Below, piece by piece: positions 8,611 through 17,945 of a stretch of DNA of 35,167 nucleotides (its first letter is position 1; each line of letters opens with the position of its first letter). Made by a program: the position numbers and the translations under genes. The notes under the pieces were generated by a model. The model did no database searches, was not told the DNA's origin, and saw only the letters and a list, made by a program, of their open reading frames with translations. This stretch comes from Candidatus Kuenenia stuttgartensis. Lineage in GTDB: Bacteria; Bacteroidota; Bacteroidia; Chitinophagales; Chitinophagaceae. The DNA lies in NCBI GenBank assembly GCA_943330835.2, contig CALQJH020000001.1, forward strand, positions 1-35,167. The letters run 5' to 3'.

Positions 8611-10812
8611 CTATTTAGAAATAACTCTTGAAATAACTTTTGAAAAAGATTTTTCAAAATTCAATTTATCTTCAAAACTTTTTCTGGCTTCATTAGATAG
8701 ATTATTATAATCATTAAAAATCGCCTCTAAGCATTTTATTAGTGACGGTGCAGTACCATCTGTAAAATAAGCCCAATTGTAAGATTCAAGATGCTTACGG
8801 AATTGATTATTATCGTAAAGAATAACAGGAAGACCTGAAGCAGCATATTCATAAATTTTATTTGAAGCAGTGCCAAGAGTCAATCTTACTTTATCTGTTC
8901 CCATGTATATCGCAATCCCAATATGACAAGTTAATGTAAGTGGAGGCAACTCGCAATATGCACCTAATCCAACCCATTCTATCCTATCAGTTACGCCAAA
9001 TTTTTCGGCATGATCTGAAAGTAATTTTTTGTAATGTGGCCTTACTCCACCTTTAAGTATTAATCTTAAATTTTTACCTCCTACTTTTTCTTTCAAAATT
9101 GATATCAACTCTTCCAATGCATGTTCTTCTCCTATCGTCCCTTGAAATATGATCCTAATTTCATCATTTATAAATTTACTTACTTCGTTATTTCGATACA
9201 CTTTTAATGATGGATAATTAGGAATAGAAAGATATCGTGACATATCTTTCCAGTTTGGATAATATACTAATCTGTCATCAGAAGGCAATGAGAAATAATC
9301 AATTTTTTTCATTTCTTCGAATTCATATTTACTGGCAAACCAGCCAATAGAATATTTTCTCACCTGATGTGTGTTTGGCATATCATGATTGTGATACCAA
9401 ATTATTTTATTCTTGGAAATAAATTTCCTCATCAAATGCAATGAGAACAATGGAATGGCATCATAGATTAATAAAATCGCTGTAGACTTACTTTTCATCT
9501 GTTTGAAAAGTACTGATGTGAAACTAAGAAATGAATATAATTTTCCAATCAAATTCTTCTTTTCAGATTCCAATACAGAAATCTGCTTCCCAATTTTAAT
9601 CAACCGAACATTCCCAGGATAGGGAAAATCAATCTTTGTATGATTCCTGGTAACCACAACCAATTCTTCGCAGGTTGTAGATAGGTTTATAATTGCATTT
9701 ATTGTTGGTGGATAAAAATCGGGATCATAATATATAGCGACAACCACTCTTTTCATTTTTTGTGAAGGAATGGAAGGCTGGTATATTTTTTCAATTATTT
9801 TTTCCAGTCTGCTCTTATGATCGTACCCGGATTCAAAAGATCTTTTATATCCCGCAGCTGCGATACTTTTCCTTAACTCCTCTTCTTGCAAATAATAGTT
9901 TACTTTTTTAAGTAACTCCTCTTTTGAAGTAAAGAAATTGGCTTCCGTACCTTCTTTAAAAAATTCAATATGCAAATTGCTTCTTTCTGCAAGCATAAAA
10001 GTTCCACATGCTGGGATTTCAAAAGTTCTGCTATCCTGTTGATCTCGGTTTGCTTTTCTAAGAAAATGAAGAGCAACCTCCATTCCATTAATCACCTTTA
10101 CATATTCATCGCCATAAACTGAAGGGCCTTTATAATATTTTTTTAACAACGACCAATGTTTGCCATTTTCCCATCCATCTCCAGTTATATCAACATCTAT
10201 ACCATTTTGAACAAGAAAAACAATATATTCTTCCCTATCAGATTCATAAGAACCAATAAAACCAACTTTTGATTTGTATAAATTAATTTGCGAATTATCT
10301 AATTCTAATTTCCTGTGAAAGTCGGGATCAAAAGAACGAAAACAAGTCTCTACTCTTTTAGCTCCCCATTTTTTCAATTCAGAAATATTTATTTCTCTTT
10401 GTACAAAATGTATATCGTACAATTTAAAAGTGTGATAAATAAATCGCCAGGCATAATGAAATTTACCGAAAGGATCATCGGTAAGGAGATTGACAATTTT
10501 AACAGAAGGGCTTGCTTCTTTAATTCTATTTAAAGTATAGGATTTTAAATATGGCTTATTATCAACCCAAATTAAATCAGGTTTAAATTCATTGGTTTTT
10601 CTTAAAACTTCTTTATTAAGTGCCCTTATTCCTGGGCCTATATAAAGATGAAAATGAAAACGCATCCAAATAGTTCCAAAAATATAATCATCGACATTGA
10701 TTCCTTGTACATCATAGCCAAATGACTTTAGTGTTTCAAATCTTTTTGATGAGTTGCCATCCTGATGTAAACTCCCTAAATATAATATCTTTATTGTTGT
10801 TGGAACTGGCAT
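8611..10812 (-). CDS. Tandem (two-domain) GT-B glycosyltransferase
   Basis: At 733 residues this is twice the usual length of a GT-B enzyme and appears to be two of them in one chain. Residues 1-345 resemble CgeB-like glycosyltransferases with a Glyco_trans_1_2 C-terminus: ILYLGSLHQDGNSSKRFETLK at the start and SRTFEIPACGTFMLAERSN at about 261-280, followed by a helical tail. A second start-like strand (RVVVAIYYDPDFYPPTINAI) begins at about 355 and leads into a GT4-like donor domain with IIFQGTIGEEHALEELI, VEWVGLG-type turn and SNKIYEYAASGLPVILYD near 680-700. Each half could add one sugar, making this a likely bifunctional enzyme. No in-frame stop or frame change separates the halves, so the fusion is real in this sequence. 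Confidence 0.85.
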   Translation of the reverse strand: MPVPTTIKILYLGSLHQDGNSSKRFETLKSFGYDVQGINVDDYIFGTIWMRFHFHLYIGPGIRALNKEVLRKTNEFKPDLIWVDNKPYLKSYTLNRIKEASPSVKIVNLLTDDPFGKFHYAWRFIYHTFKLYDIHFVQREINISELKKWGAKRVETCFRSFDPDFHRKLELDNSQINLYKSKVGFIGSYESDREEYIVFLVQNGIDVDITGDGWENGKHWSLLKKYYKGPSVYGDEYVKVINGMEVALHFLRKANRDQQDSRTFEIPACGTFMLAERSNLHIEFFKEGTEANFFTSKEELLKKVNYYLQEEELRKSIAAAGYKRSFESGYDHKSRLEKIIEKIYQPSIPSQKMKRVVVAIYYDPDFYPPTINAIINLSTTCEELVVVTRNHTKIDFPYPGNVRLIKIGKQISVLESEKKNLIGKLYSFLSFTSVLFKQMKSKSTAILLIYDAIPLFSLHLMRKFISKNKIIWYHNHDMPNTHQVRKYSIGWFASKYEFEEMKKIDYFSLPSDDRLVYYPNWKDMSRYLSIPNYPSLKVYRNNEVSKFINDEIRIIFQGTIGEEHALEELISILKEKVGGKNLRLILKGGVRPHYKKLLSDHAEKFGVTDRIEWVGLGAYCELPPLTLTCHIGIAIYMGTDKVRLTLGTASNKIYEYAASGLPVILYDNNQFRKHLESYNWAYFTDGTAPSLIKCLEAIFNDYNNLSNEARKSFEDKLNFEKSFSKVISRVISK

Positions 10813-10822
10813 TAAATAATAA

Positions 10823-12649
10823 TTATAAATTCTGATTTTTAAAATAAATCTGATACCAAATCATATAACTTAGCGTTCTCCAAAAATCGCTAAGGTCTCC
10901 ATTTTTTTCGTAAAAATTCAACCCTAATTTTCGAGTTTTCAATGGATTAAGAAGGGGGGTTTTTGTGCATAGATCAAAGAAAATTTCTTTGCCTTCTTTA
11001 TTGTTTTTAAGGATATGATCAAGCGGAGATGGGAAGCCATACTTACCTTTCTGATCCAACACCTTGTCGGGCACTAACCCTCTGAAAGAGCTCCTCATAA
11101 TACTCTTACTGCTACCACTAATTACATCATCAGTATTAAATTGCAATATAAATTCTATCAATTTATGATCGAAAAATGGCACCCTGACTTCTATTCCAAA
11201 TTTCATTGAATTTCTATCTTCATAATGAAGAAAAGGCGGTGCAGTCCAGCTACGATAATTATTTAACAGATTCGCCATGTATGGATCAGCATGATTAAAA
11301 TAAAAATGTGGGACATTTGGGCTGATTTCTATATGTTGATACTTTAAATGTAATTGAACATTTTTTGCAAATCGCCTGATTGATATTGGTAAATATTCGT
11401 AAGCACTTCTCAGAAAAAGATTGGAGTAAGTATTTGTCTCTCTTGCCTTTCTGAATTTAATAAGATCTTTCGAATATTTCATGAACCTGCCTTGATGCAA
11501 CAATCTTGCATGTTGTGCATGCACCATAGATTCGTATCCCCCGAATAATTCATCCCCACCAGAGCCAGACAAAAGAACTTTTATGTTTCTTTCTTTGGCC
11601 AACTTGCATAAATTGTAATGGGTATACATTGATCCATCCAAAATTGGACTTCCATTCTGATAAATCACTTGTGGAATATCCTCAAAAAAATTATCGCCAG
11701 ATAAAAGCAAATCATTACTTATGATTCTGTTATCATGATTTACGATTTCACTAATTAAAGAATTCTCAGGATTATAATAAGGTAAAATAGCAGAGAATAC
11801 ATTTAACTTATCTTGGCCCATATTTTTTAGCGCAAAACAAGTAACTGAAGATGAATCCAACCCACCAGAGAGGAATGCTCCAACAGGCACATCTGACCTT
11901 AAGTGCAAGCGTATGTTCTCATCCATTACACTCATAAGTTCTTCTCTTGCATCCTGATCGAATTTCCTTTTTCCTAAAGTCGGGAAATCCCAATACGACT
12001 GAGGTTCCTCAATTTGCCCATCTCCACTTACCCACATATAATTTGCGGGTTGAAGATGCAAAACACCTTCAAATAAAGTGTTTTCATCCGAATCCATTCT
12101 TGCATCAGCAAGGAATTCGTACACTTTATTTTCATTTAATTTATCTTCAATACCATCATGATTAATTAAGGACTTAATCTCTGAAGCAAAAATAAACGCC
12201 CCATTGGTTTTTTTATAAATCAGCGGCTTTATTCCCATTCTATCTCTCGCCAATAAAACTTTGTTCAGGTAAGGATCATAAATTGCAAATGCAAACATGC
12301 CCCTCAATCTTGAAAACATCCCTAATCCGAAACAGCTATAAGCAGCCAAAATAACCTCAGTATCTGACCCTGTAATGAATGTATATTCATTTCTTAGCTG
12401 TTCTCTTAATTCAATATAATTGTAAATCTCTCCATTGAAAATGATTACATTTCCTGTCGCAGGATCTATCATTGGTTGATTTGCTGCAATACTCAGATCA
12501 ATTATACTCAACCTGGCATGCCCGAATGAAACATTTCTGTCATGCCAATAAAATAAACCATCTGGCCCGCGATGGGATATTCTTTCCAACATAGTGGAAA
12601 TAGAAATTTCTGATTTATTTGGACCTATTATACCAGCGATTCCGCACAT
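10823..12649 (-). CDS. asnB: Asparagine synthase (glutamine-hydrolysing)-like amidotransferase
   Basis: This 608-residue protein is a canonical-looking AsnB. It begins MCGIAG, giving the N-terminal nucleophile Cys2 after methionine removal, keeps SHRGPDG near 25-31, NGEIYNY at 72-78 and GSDTEVILAAY, and has the synthetase ATP loop SGGLDSS at 261-267 with SGSGGDELFGGY at about 361-372. Both active sites therefore look intact, unlike the divergent paralogue at 31668. In glycan loci such proteins are thought to amidate uronic acids or attach amino acids. No primary-metabolism neighbour is present, so sugar or glycan amidation is more likely than asparagine synthesis, although the latter cannot be excluded. 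Gaps to the neighbouring genes are 6 and 10 bases. Confidence 0.9.
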   Translation of the reverse strand: MCGIAGIIGPNKSEISISTMLERISHRGPDGLFYWHDRNVSFGHARLSIIDLSIAANQPMIDPATGNVIIFNGEIYNYIELREQLRNEYTFITGSDTEVILAAYSCFGLGMFSRLRGMFAFAIYDPYLNKVLLARDRMGIKPLIYKKTNGAFIFASEIKSLINHDGIEDKLNENKVYEFLADARMDSDENTLFEGVLHLQPANYMWVSGDGQIEEPQSYWDFPTLGKRKFDQDAREELMSVMDENIRLHLRSDVPVGAFLSGGLDSSSVTCFALKNMGQDKLNVFSAILPYYNPENSLISEIVNHDNRIISNDLLLSGDNFFEDIPQVIYQNGSPILDGSMYTHYNLCKLAKERNIKVLLSGSGGDELFGGYESMVHAQHARLLHQGRFMKYSKDLIKFRKARETNTYSNLFLRSAYEYLPISIRRFAKNVQLHLKYQHIEISPNVPHFYFNHADPYMANLLNNYRSWTAPPFLHYEDRNSMKFGIEVRVPFFDHKLIEFILQFNTDDVISGSSKSIMRSSFRGLVPDKVLDQKGKYGFPSPLDHILKNNKEGKEIFFDLCTKTPLLNPLKTRKLGLNFYEKNGDLSDFWRTLSYMIWYQIYFKNQNL

Positions 12650-12655
12650 ATGATT

Positions 12656-13840
12656 CTAGTCTTTAAGTGATTTTTCAAATTGGATATTCAGCATTCCATC
12701 AATTAATAAAAGTTGTTTTTTATATGAATTATCAGATGCGAAAGCTTTTCTTTTCTGCTGAAGTTCTTCGGAATTGTAATCACTCAGGTGGTTGATAATT
12801 TCATTAAACAGATGAGGTAATTTTTGATTGTTATCCCTTTCCTTAACCATCTGTACAAAATGAGGATTATTATAGTATGTTGTAATATTATTCGAAATAA
12901 CCACTTTGCCAGTACTGATAAACTCCAGCACTTTATGATAATTGGTCCCTTTGCTTTGGTCCTTAATTACATCATAACAAATTAAAAAGGCATCTGCATT
13001 TTGATATGCGACTGCCAGTTCTTCAGGATTCATCATCCCATGTAATTTTACATTTGGTAGAGCCAAAAGTGCCCCAATAAAATCATCAGCCTCTATATTT
13101 TCATTATCGGTTGCATTGCTATGCGTTTGATATTCACCCCAGCAATCAAAAAAAATATTGGGTTGTTGTTTTAAAATGGTCAACGTTATCTCTCTATCGA
13201 TATCCCTCCTTCTTAAATTACCAGAAATACCTACATGAATTTTATCTCGTTTAGATTTTGCTAAAAGCGGTGCTAAATTCAGAAATGATTCTGAAACTCC
13301 ATGGTTCACAAAATGTTTAGGCACATTAAATCTCTTGTATTTCTCTAAAATTTCATTAGTGACCGAAAAAATAACATCTGCATTTTCTGCTGAAACAATT
13401 GCTTCATTATTTGAAGGCTCGTCTACAGGATGAAAGATTTTAATTGGCAGTTTCGAAAAAAATGAAAAGGGAAAATAATTCCCCAAATCAAATGACCATA
13501 CAATATCTATTTTACGATTTATTTTTTTTAAAATTCTTCTTGTTTGAATTGACATCAAAAAATGAAACAATTTCCTGAAGTGAAATTTAATATGAAAAGA
13601 GAAGAATAATTTATGTTCAATAATAAATAAATTATCTATCCCATCAACAGGCTTTATTTTTACTTCATTTGACCCTGGGTCGGTTTTGGGTTGAGGACAT
13701 AAATAATAAACTATATTGTTTGACTTAGCTAATTCAATTGCATAGTGATTCTTGCTGATATACAAACTCCCCCAAGGCTGAGGAGAAATTAGCAAAATCG
13801 TTTTATGCTGAAGTATAGAAAAATTTGAATTACTGTTCAT
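12656..13840 (-). CDS. GT-B glycosyltransferase (GT4/GT1-like)
   Basis: A 394-residue GT-B type protein. The opening strand ILLISPQPWGSLYISKNHYAIEL resembles the acceptor domain of the TuaH/WcaL-like group. The middle contains IFHPVDEPSNNEAIVSAENADVIF, where a clan aspartate is followed by recognition of the monomer. The C-terminal half has VGISGNLRRRDID and YQNADAFLICYD-KGTNYHKVLEFISTGKVVIS, the last acting as the donor-binding loop (K-x-LEF in place of a plain E-x7-E). It should be a cytoplasmic glycosyltransferase; sugar specificity is not readable. The gene overlaps the aminotransferase stop by 11 bases and is followed 6 bases later by an asparagine-synthase homologue. Confidence 0.78.
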   Translation of the reverse strand: MNSNSNFSILQHKTILLISPQPWGSLYISKNHYAIELAKSNNIVYYLCPQPKTDPGSNEVKIKPVDGIDNLFIIEHKLFFSFHIKFHFRKLFHFLMSIQTRRILKKINRKIDIVWSFDLGNYFPFSFFSKLPIKIFHPVDEPSNNEAIVSAENADVIFSVTNEILEKYKRFNVPKHFVNHGVSESFLNLAPLLAKSKRDKIHVGISGNLRRRDIDREITLTILKQQPNIFFDCWGEYQTHSNATDNENIEADDFIGALLALPNVKLHGMMNPEELAVAYQNADAFLICYDVIKDQSKGTNYHKVLEFISTGKVVISNNITTYYNNPHFVQMVKERDNNQKLPHLFNEIINHLSDYNSEELQQKRKAFASDNSYKKQLLLIDGMLNIQFEKSLKD

Positions 13841-14942
13841 TCTTATAAAACTCTTTTATGGCTTGTGCCACATAGATTATTTCATCCTCAATTAATTCGG
13901 GATAGATAGGCAAAGACAATATCTCATGTTGTAATTGAGTAGCAACAACACATTCATTTTCTTCAGATTTTAAATACTGGTAAGCAGGCAAATTTGGCAA
14001 GGCTGTTGGATAATGAATAGCCACTTCTATATCTTTCAATTTCAGCCATTCGGCAAGTTGATCTCTTTGTTGAGCACGTACTACAAACAGATGATAAGAA
14101 TGAATGGTATTTTCACGCTGCTTCGGCAATATCAACTCATTTATTCCAGAAAGATATTTTCGATACAAATCGGCCTTTTCAATTCTCTTTGATGTCCACT
14201 CCAAAATATATGGAAGTTTTGCATTTAAAATGGCAGCCTGCAAACCATCTAATCTGCTGTTAATCCCTTCAATAAGATGATTGTGCTTTTTCAAAGCTCC
14301 ATGATTTGCATACATCCTGCATTTTTCAGCCAGCTTATCATCATTGGTTATTATGCAACCGGCATCTCCATATGCGCCAAGATTTTTTCCCGGATAAAAA
14401 CTAAATGAAGCTGCAATGCCTGTTAATCCTGCTTTAATTCCATTAAGTGAAGAAAAATGAGACTGCGCACAATCTTCAATCAAATAAATCCCCATTTCAT
14501 CACAAGTTTTTTTGATGATATCTATAGCGCACATTTGCCCTTGTAAATGCACTGCCATTACAGCTTTTGTTTTTGAGGTTATCTTACTTAACAAAGCATT
14601 TTCATCCATACTGTAGTACTCTGGATGAACATCAAGAAAGACAGGCTTTGCACCAGTTTGTGTTATAGTTTCTGAACTGGAGATCCAACTATTCGCTGCC
14701 GTTATTACTTCGTCGCCCTCACCTATACCCAACATTTTCATAATAATATAAAGCGAATCTGTACCATTTGCACAACTGATTACATGCTTTACACCGTATA
14801 ATTCGGCAAAATTAGTTTCAAATTGATTAACATATTTACCGCCTATAAAAGCGGTTTCATTAATTACATTAGCTATTGCAAAATCTATTTCTGTTTTTAT
14901 TGACTGGTATTGTGCTTTTAAATCTACGAAAGGAATTCTCAT
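13830..14942 (-). CDS. DegT/DnrJ/EryC1 aminotransferase, WbpE-like
   Basis: A 370-residue PLP-dependent sugar aminotransferase. The lysine forming the Schiff base is K186 in FYPGKNLGAYGDAG, the cofactor aspartate is D157 in IEDCAQSH, and CANGTDSLYI lies at about 57-66. The YPGKNLGA-GD loop is shared by 3-aminotransferases such as WbpE, FdtB and QdtB. With a WbpB-like oxidoreductase and a WbpD-like acetyltransferase in the same operon, the best reading is transamination at C3 of a UDP-uronic acid with glutamate as donor. An FdtB-type role in dTDP-3-amino-hexose synthesis is an alternative, but no ketoisomerase (FdtA/QdtA) is seen. The start follows the preceding stop without a gap, and the stop overlaps the next gene by 11 bases. 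Confidence 0.88.
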   Translation of the reverse strand: MRIPFVDLKAQYQSIKTEIDFAIANVINETAFIGGKYVNQFETNFAELYGVKHVISCANGTDSLYIIMKMLGIGEGDEVITAANSWISSSETITQTGAKPVFLDVHPEYYSMDENALLSKITSKTKAVMAVHLQGQMCAIDIIKKTCDEMGIYLIEDCAQSHFSSLNGIKAGLTGIAASFSFYPGKNLGAYGDAGCIITNDDKLAEKCRMYANHGALKKHNHLIEGINSRLDGLQAAILNAKLPYILEWTSKRIEKADLYRKYLSGINELILPKQRENTIHSYHLFVVRAQQRDQLAEWLKLKDIEVAIHYPTALPNLPAYQYLKSEENECVVATQLQHEILSLPIYPELIEDEIIYVAQAIKEFYKNEQ

Positions 14943-16004
14943 TTATTTTATATTGTGATTTTCAAAAATACGCTTAATTGAATTGCCATTGCAATGGAAA
15001 GGATCGTAAAAATCGACATTATTCAACCCTTCTTTTTTAGCATTAAAACTTCCAAAGATTTTTATATTATTTTGATTTGCTAATGTGTTATAAAATATTT
15101 CGTAGGTCTTAAATATATATTTTTGTTTAACATTTACTTTATCATAAAAATTGGGATGAAATGGGAGCATTATTAAAGTAATAGTTATGCCATTGGTTTT
15201 AAAATAATTAAATAAACATTTCAGGTAAGCCAACTTATTATTATCAATTTCAGGAACTATAAGTTTGCCCATTCCTGTTGCTACATTAGCAGCAATCATT
15301 GTATCAGGATGCTGATATTTATATGAATATGCAATGCTTCCATCAGAATAACGTCCATATTTTTTAGGTATGTTTTTGCCAACATTTTCTATTGATTTAG
15401 TGTTGCCTTTGTATAAAAATTCTAAAGAGTTTTTAAAATAATCGAAAGTTAATAGTGTATAATATTTTTTTAGTTTATTGTCTTCATCATCAAATGCTTC
15501 TTTTTTAATTACATCTTTGCAATTTGCAATTAAAAATTCCTGATGATATTCCTTCAAAGTTACCCATTCATCTGCTCCTTTATCCCCTTTACAAATTAGA
15601 AAAGGGTCAACATTTATAACAACTTCTTTAGGTTTAATTTTCAATTCATTCATCAATCCCGCAAGTGCAATTAAGTCATTAATATTAGCATGAGATACAC
15701 CAATATTTAATAGTGTTTTATTCGAATAAACATTACTGCTAATTTCCATTATTCTGCTCGAACCCATTATGACAACATCTGGATTTTTTTCTTTTTGCTT
15801 TTGCAAAAAATGTTTTTGCAAAAGCCTTTCATTACAGTTTAAAATATTGTCTGCATTATTTCCAGAAGCAATAATATTAGCTATCTTATCTACATATTCA
15901 TCTCCAGAAAAAATATTTGCAGGATCAACGTTATAATTTATTGTAACAATAATAATTGCAAAAGGGATAAATATGATGCTGAGCTTTAAAAGTATCTTTC
16001 TCAT
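14943..16004 (-). CDS. SGNH hydrolase-like protein, partner of the MBOAT
   Basis: The protein (353 residues from the chosen start) has one N-terminal hydrophobic segment of about 20 residues after MRKILLKL, fitting a signal anchor with a periplasmic body. Block I of the SGNH fold is seen as VVIMGSSRIME (GSSR at 81-84), and the catalytic Asp-x-x-His pair is D334 and H337 in YDPFHCNG. The family includes AlgX, AlgJ, PatB and DltD-like partners, which take an acyl group from an MBOAT and transfer it to a polymer. An ATG at 16052 would add 16 residues and overlap the MBOAT gene by 49 bases. The ATG at 16004 forms TAATG with the MBOAT stop and starts just before the hydrophobic segment, so I prefer it. 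Confidence 0.82.
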   Translation of the reverse strand: MRKILLKLSIIFIPFAIIIVTINYNVDPANIFSGDEYVDKIANIIASGNNADNILNCNERLLQKHFLQKQKEKNPDVVIMGSSRIMEISSNVYSNKTLLNIGVSHANINDLIALAGLMNELKIKPKEVVINVDPFLICKGDKGADEWVTLKEYHQEFLIANCKDVIKKEAFDDEDNKLKKYYTLLTFDYFKNSLEFLYKGNTKSIENVGKNIPKKYGRYSDGSIAYSYKYQHPDTMIAANVATGMGKLIVPEIDNNKLAYLKCLFNYFKTNGITITLIMLPFHPNFYDKVNVKQKYIFKTYEIFYNTLANQNNIKIFGSFNAKKEGLNNVDFYDPFHCNGNSIKRIFENHNIK

Positions 16005-17470
16005 TAAAACTGAAAATATATAAAGTCTGTGCGATCGAACACACCAAAACAAATAAATGATATTACTAAGAAATAATAGACAAACCAGCGAGTTCTACTT
16101 TTTTTAGACATTAACCATTGGTCGAAGGATTGTTTTTTTTGATTGTGATGAATTATTGTCATAATTAATATAAAAACAAATGCAACAATAAAGTTGAATG
16201 AAGATTGATTGACATAAAGAATATGAAGTCTCGCATTAAGTGTATTGCTGATGATATCTTTTATTTGTTGTGGAATGCCCACTACAGAATTTTTTATAAC
16301 ATAAAAAGCATCTGCTGTTGTTTGAGCTCTAAAAAATATCCATGCAAAACAAACAAGAAAAAAAACAAATGCTCGCTTTATAAAAATAGCAATTGCACTT
16401 ATAGGATTTTGAATTGATGGGACTCTTTCGTATAAAACAGTTTCAATAACTAAATACATTCCATGTAATAATCCCCAAATCATAAAAGTCCAATTTGCTC
16501 CATGCCAAATACCACTAATGGTAAAAACTATAATAAGATTTAAGTACCATCTCGTTTTACCTACTCTGCTTCCCCCCAGTGGAATATAGACATAATCTCT
16601 AAACCAGGTAGAAAGTGAAATATGCCATCTCCGCCAAAATTCGCCGATGCTGGTTGCTAAATAAGGTCTATCAAAATTGGTCATTAAATTGTAGCCCATA
16701 CATCTTGCACTACCAATTGCAATATCGGAATACCCGCTAAAATCACAAAAAATTTGCAGTGCAAAAAATACCGTTGCAATAATTAAAGGAATACCATGAT
16801 ATTCATTTACATTTCCATAAGCATCAGACACAAACATTGCTAATCTATCTGCAATAACACATTTTTTAAAGAAGCCCCAAGCCATCAATATCAAACCACT
16901 TCTAAAATTCTCGTAGTTGAATTTTTTTACTTCATGAAATTGATGCAATACATTTTGTGGACGTTCTATAGGACCTGCTACAAGTTGAGGATAAAACATT
17001 ACATACAAAGCATAGATACCAAAATGCTTCTCTGATTTTTGATTTCCACGATACACTTCAATTGTGTAACTCATTGCCTGAAAAGTGTGAAATGACAAAC
17101 CGATTGGAAGAATAATATTTAGTATTGGAATTCTGCCTGTTGTGTGAAGTGTACTCATCACAATATTAATATTATCAACCAAGAAATTATAATATTTAAA
17201 TAACACTAAAACTCCTACGTTTGCCACAATACTCAATAACAGTAATATTTTCCGCTTTCGCCTGTCTTCTGTTTTTGCAATCCAAATTCCAGCAAAATAA
17301 TCTATCACAATTGTTAAGATTAATATGAGAATATAAATCGGCTTGAAAAACATATAGAAAAAACAACTTGCTAGCAGCAATAACAACCATCTGAATTTAT
17401 GCGGAAGAATATAAAACAGAACAGTAACTATTGGGAAAAACAAAGCAAATTCTAACGAATTAAAAAGCAT
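16004..17470 (-). CDS. MBOAT-family O-acyltransferase (AlgI/DltB-like)
   Basis: This 488-residue multi-pass protein belongs to the membrane-bound O-acyltransferase family. The conserved segment FWRRWHISLSTWFRDYVYIPLGGSR is at about 278-302 (H283 inside), and the catalytic histidine is H323 in SGIWHGANWTFMIWG. About ten or more hydrophobic spans are visible. AlgI-like proteins pass an acetyl or other acyl group across the inner membrane to a periplasmic partner, which then esterifies the polysaccharide. That partner is very probably the SGNH-type protein encoded next, whose start overlaps this stop (TAATG). Its presence implies that the polysaccharide, or its precursor, is acylated in the periplasm. 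The acyl group itself cannot be read. Confidence 0.93.
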   Translation of the reverse strand: MLFNSLEFALFFPIVTVLFYILPHKFRWLLLLLASCFFYMFFKPIYILILILTIVIDYFAGIWIAKTEDRRKRKILLLLSIVANVGVLVLFKYYNFLVDNINIVMSTLHTTGRIPILNIILPIGLSFHTFQAMSYTIEVYRGNQKSEKHFGIYALYVMFYPQLVAGPIERPQNVLHQFHEVKKFNYENFRSGLILMAWGFFKKCVIADRLAMFVSDAYGNVNEYHGIPLIIATVFFALQIFCDFSGYSDIAIGSARCMGYNLMTNFDRPYLATSIGEFWRRWHISLSTWFRDYVYIPLGGSRVGKTRWYLNLIIVFTISGIWHGANWTFMIWGLLHGMYLVIETVLYERVPSIQNPISAIAIFIKRAFVFFLVCFAWIFFRAQTTADAFYVIKNSVVGIPQQIKDIISNTLNARLHILYVNQSSFNFIVAFVFILIMTIIHHNQKKQSFDQWLMSKKSRTRWFVYYFLVISFICFGVFDRTDFIYFQF

Positions 17471-17477
17471 TTATTTT

Positions 17478-17945
17478 TTAGTTTAATGTTTTTATAAACC
17501 TTGCAGGATTACCTGCATATATACCTGGCTCTGTAATACTTTTTGTTACTACTGCACCGGCACCTATCACGCAACCATTGCAAATTTCAACAGGAAGTAT
17601 AGTAGCATTTGATCCTATGGAAACATTATTTCCGATATTAGTAGATTTCCATTTTGTTTTATCTCCCCTGGCGGGTCCTCCATCTTCAAATAAATCATTA
17701 ATAAACATAACTCCATGACCGATAAAACAATCAGTCCCAATTGTTACTAATTCACAAATAAAACTGTGGGATTGAATTTTAGTTCTGTCGCCTATCTCAA
17801 CTTCTTTTTGTATTTCAACAAATGGTCCTATAAAGCAATCTTCCCCAATAGTGCAATCATAAATATTTACAGGTTCTACAACCTTTACATTTGCCCCGAA
17901 TGTTACATCCTTAATTTTACTTGTAAATAATAAAGGGCTATTCAT
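17478..17945 (-). CDS. Left-handed beta-helix N-acetyltransferase, WbpD/WlbB-like
   Basis: With the start at 17945 the protein has 155 residues. Hexapeptide repeats fill most of it (IGEDCFIGPFVEIQ, IGDRTKIQSHSFIC, IGTDCFIGHGVMFIN, IGNNVSIGSNATI) and it ends with YAGNPARFIK. The order GDRTKIQ, then a loop with HGVMFINDLF, matches WbpD/WlbB enzymes, which acetylate the 3-amino group of UDP-2-acetamido-3-amino-uronic acid. Immediately upstream is the WbpB-like oxidoreductase, which strengthens this assignment. I chose 17945 because ATG overlaps the upstream stop as ATGAATAG; upstream in-frame ATGs at 17969 and 17990 lie deeper inside the preceding gene and add only basic, poorly conserved residues. 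Confidence 0.85.
   Translation of the reverse strand: MNSPLLFTSKIKDVTFGANVKVVEPVNIYDCTIGEDCFIGPFVEIQKEVEIGDRTKIQSHSFICELVTIGTDCFIGHGVMFINDLFEDGGPARGDKTKWKSTNIGNNVSIGSNATILPVEICNGCVIGAGAVVTKSITEPGIYAGNPARFIKTLN

Noticed and set aside
8611..10812. Artefactual fusion of two genes by a missed stop
   Set aside because: The frame is continuous with conserved sequence on both sides of the junction and a plausible linker; nothing indicates a sequencing error.
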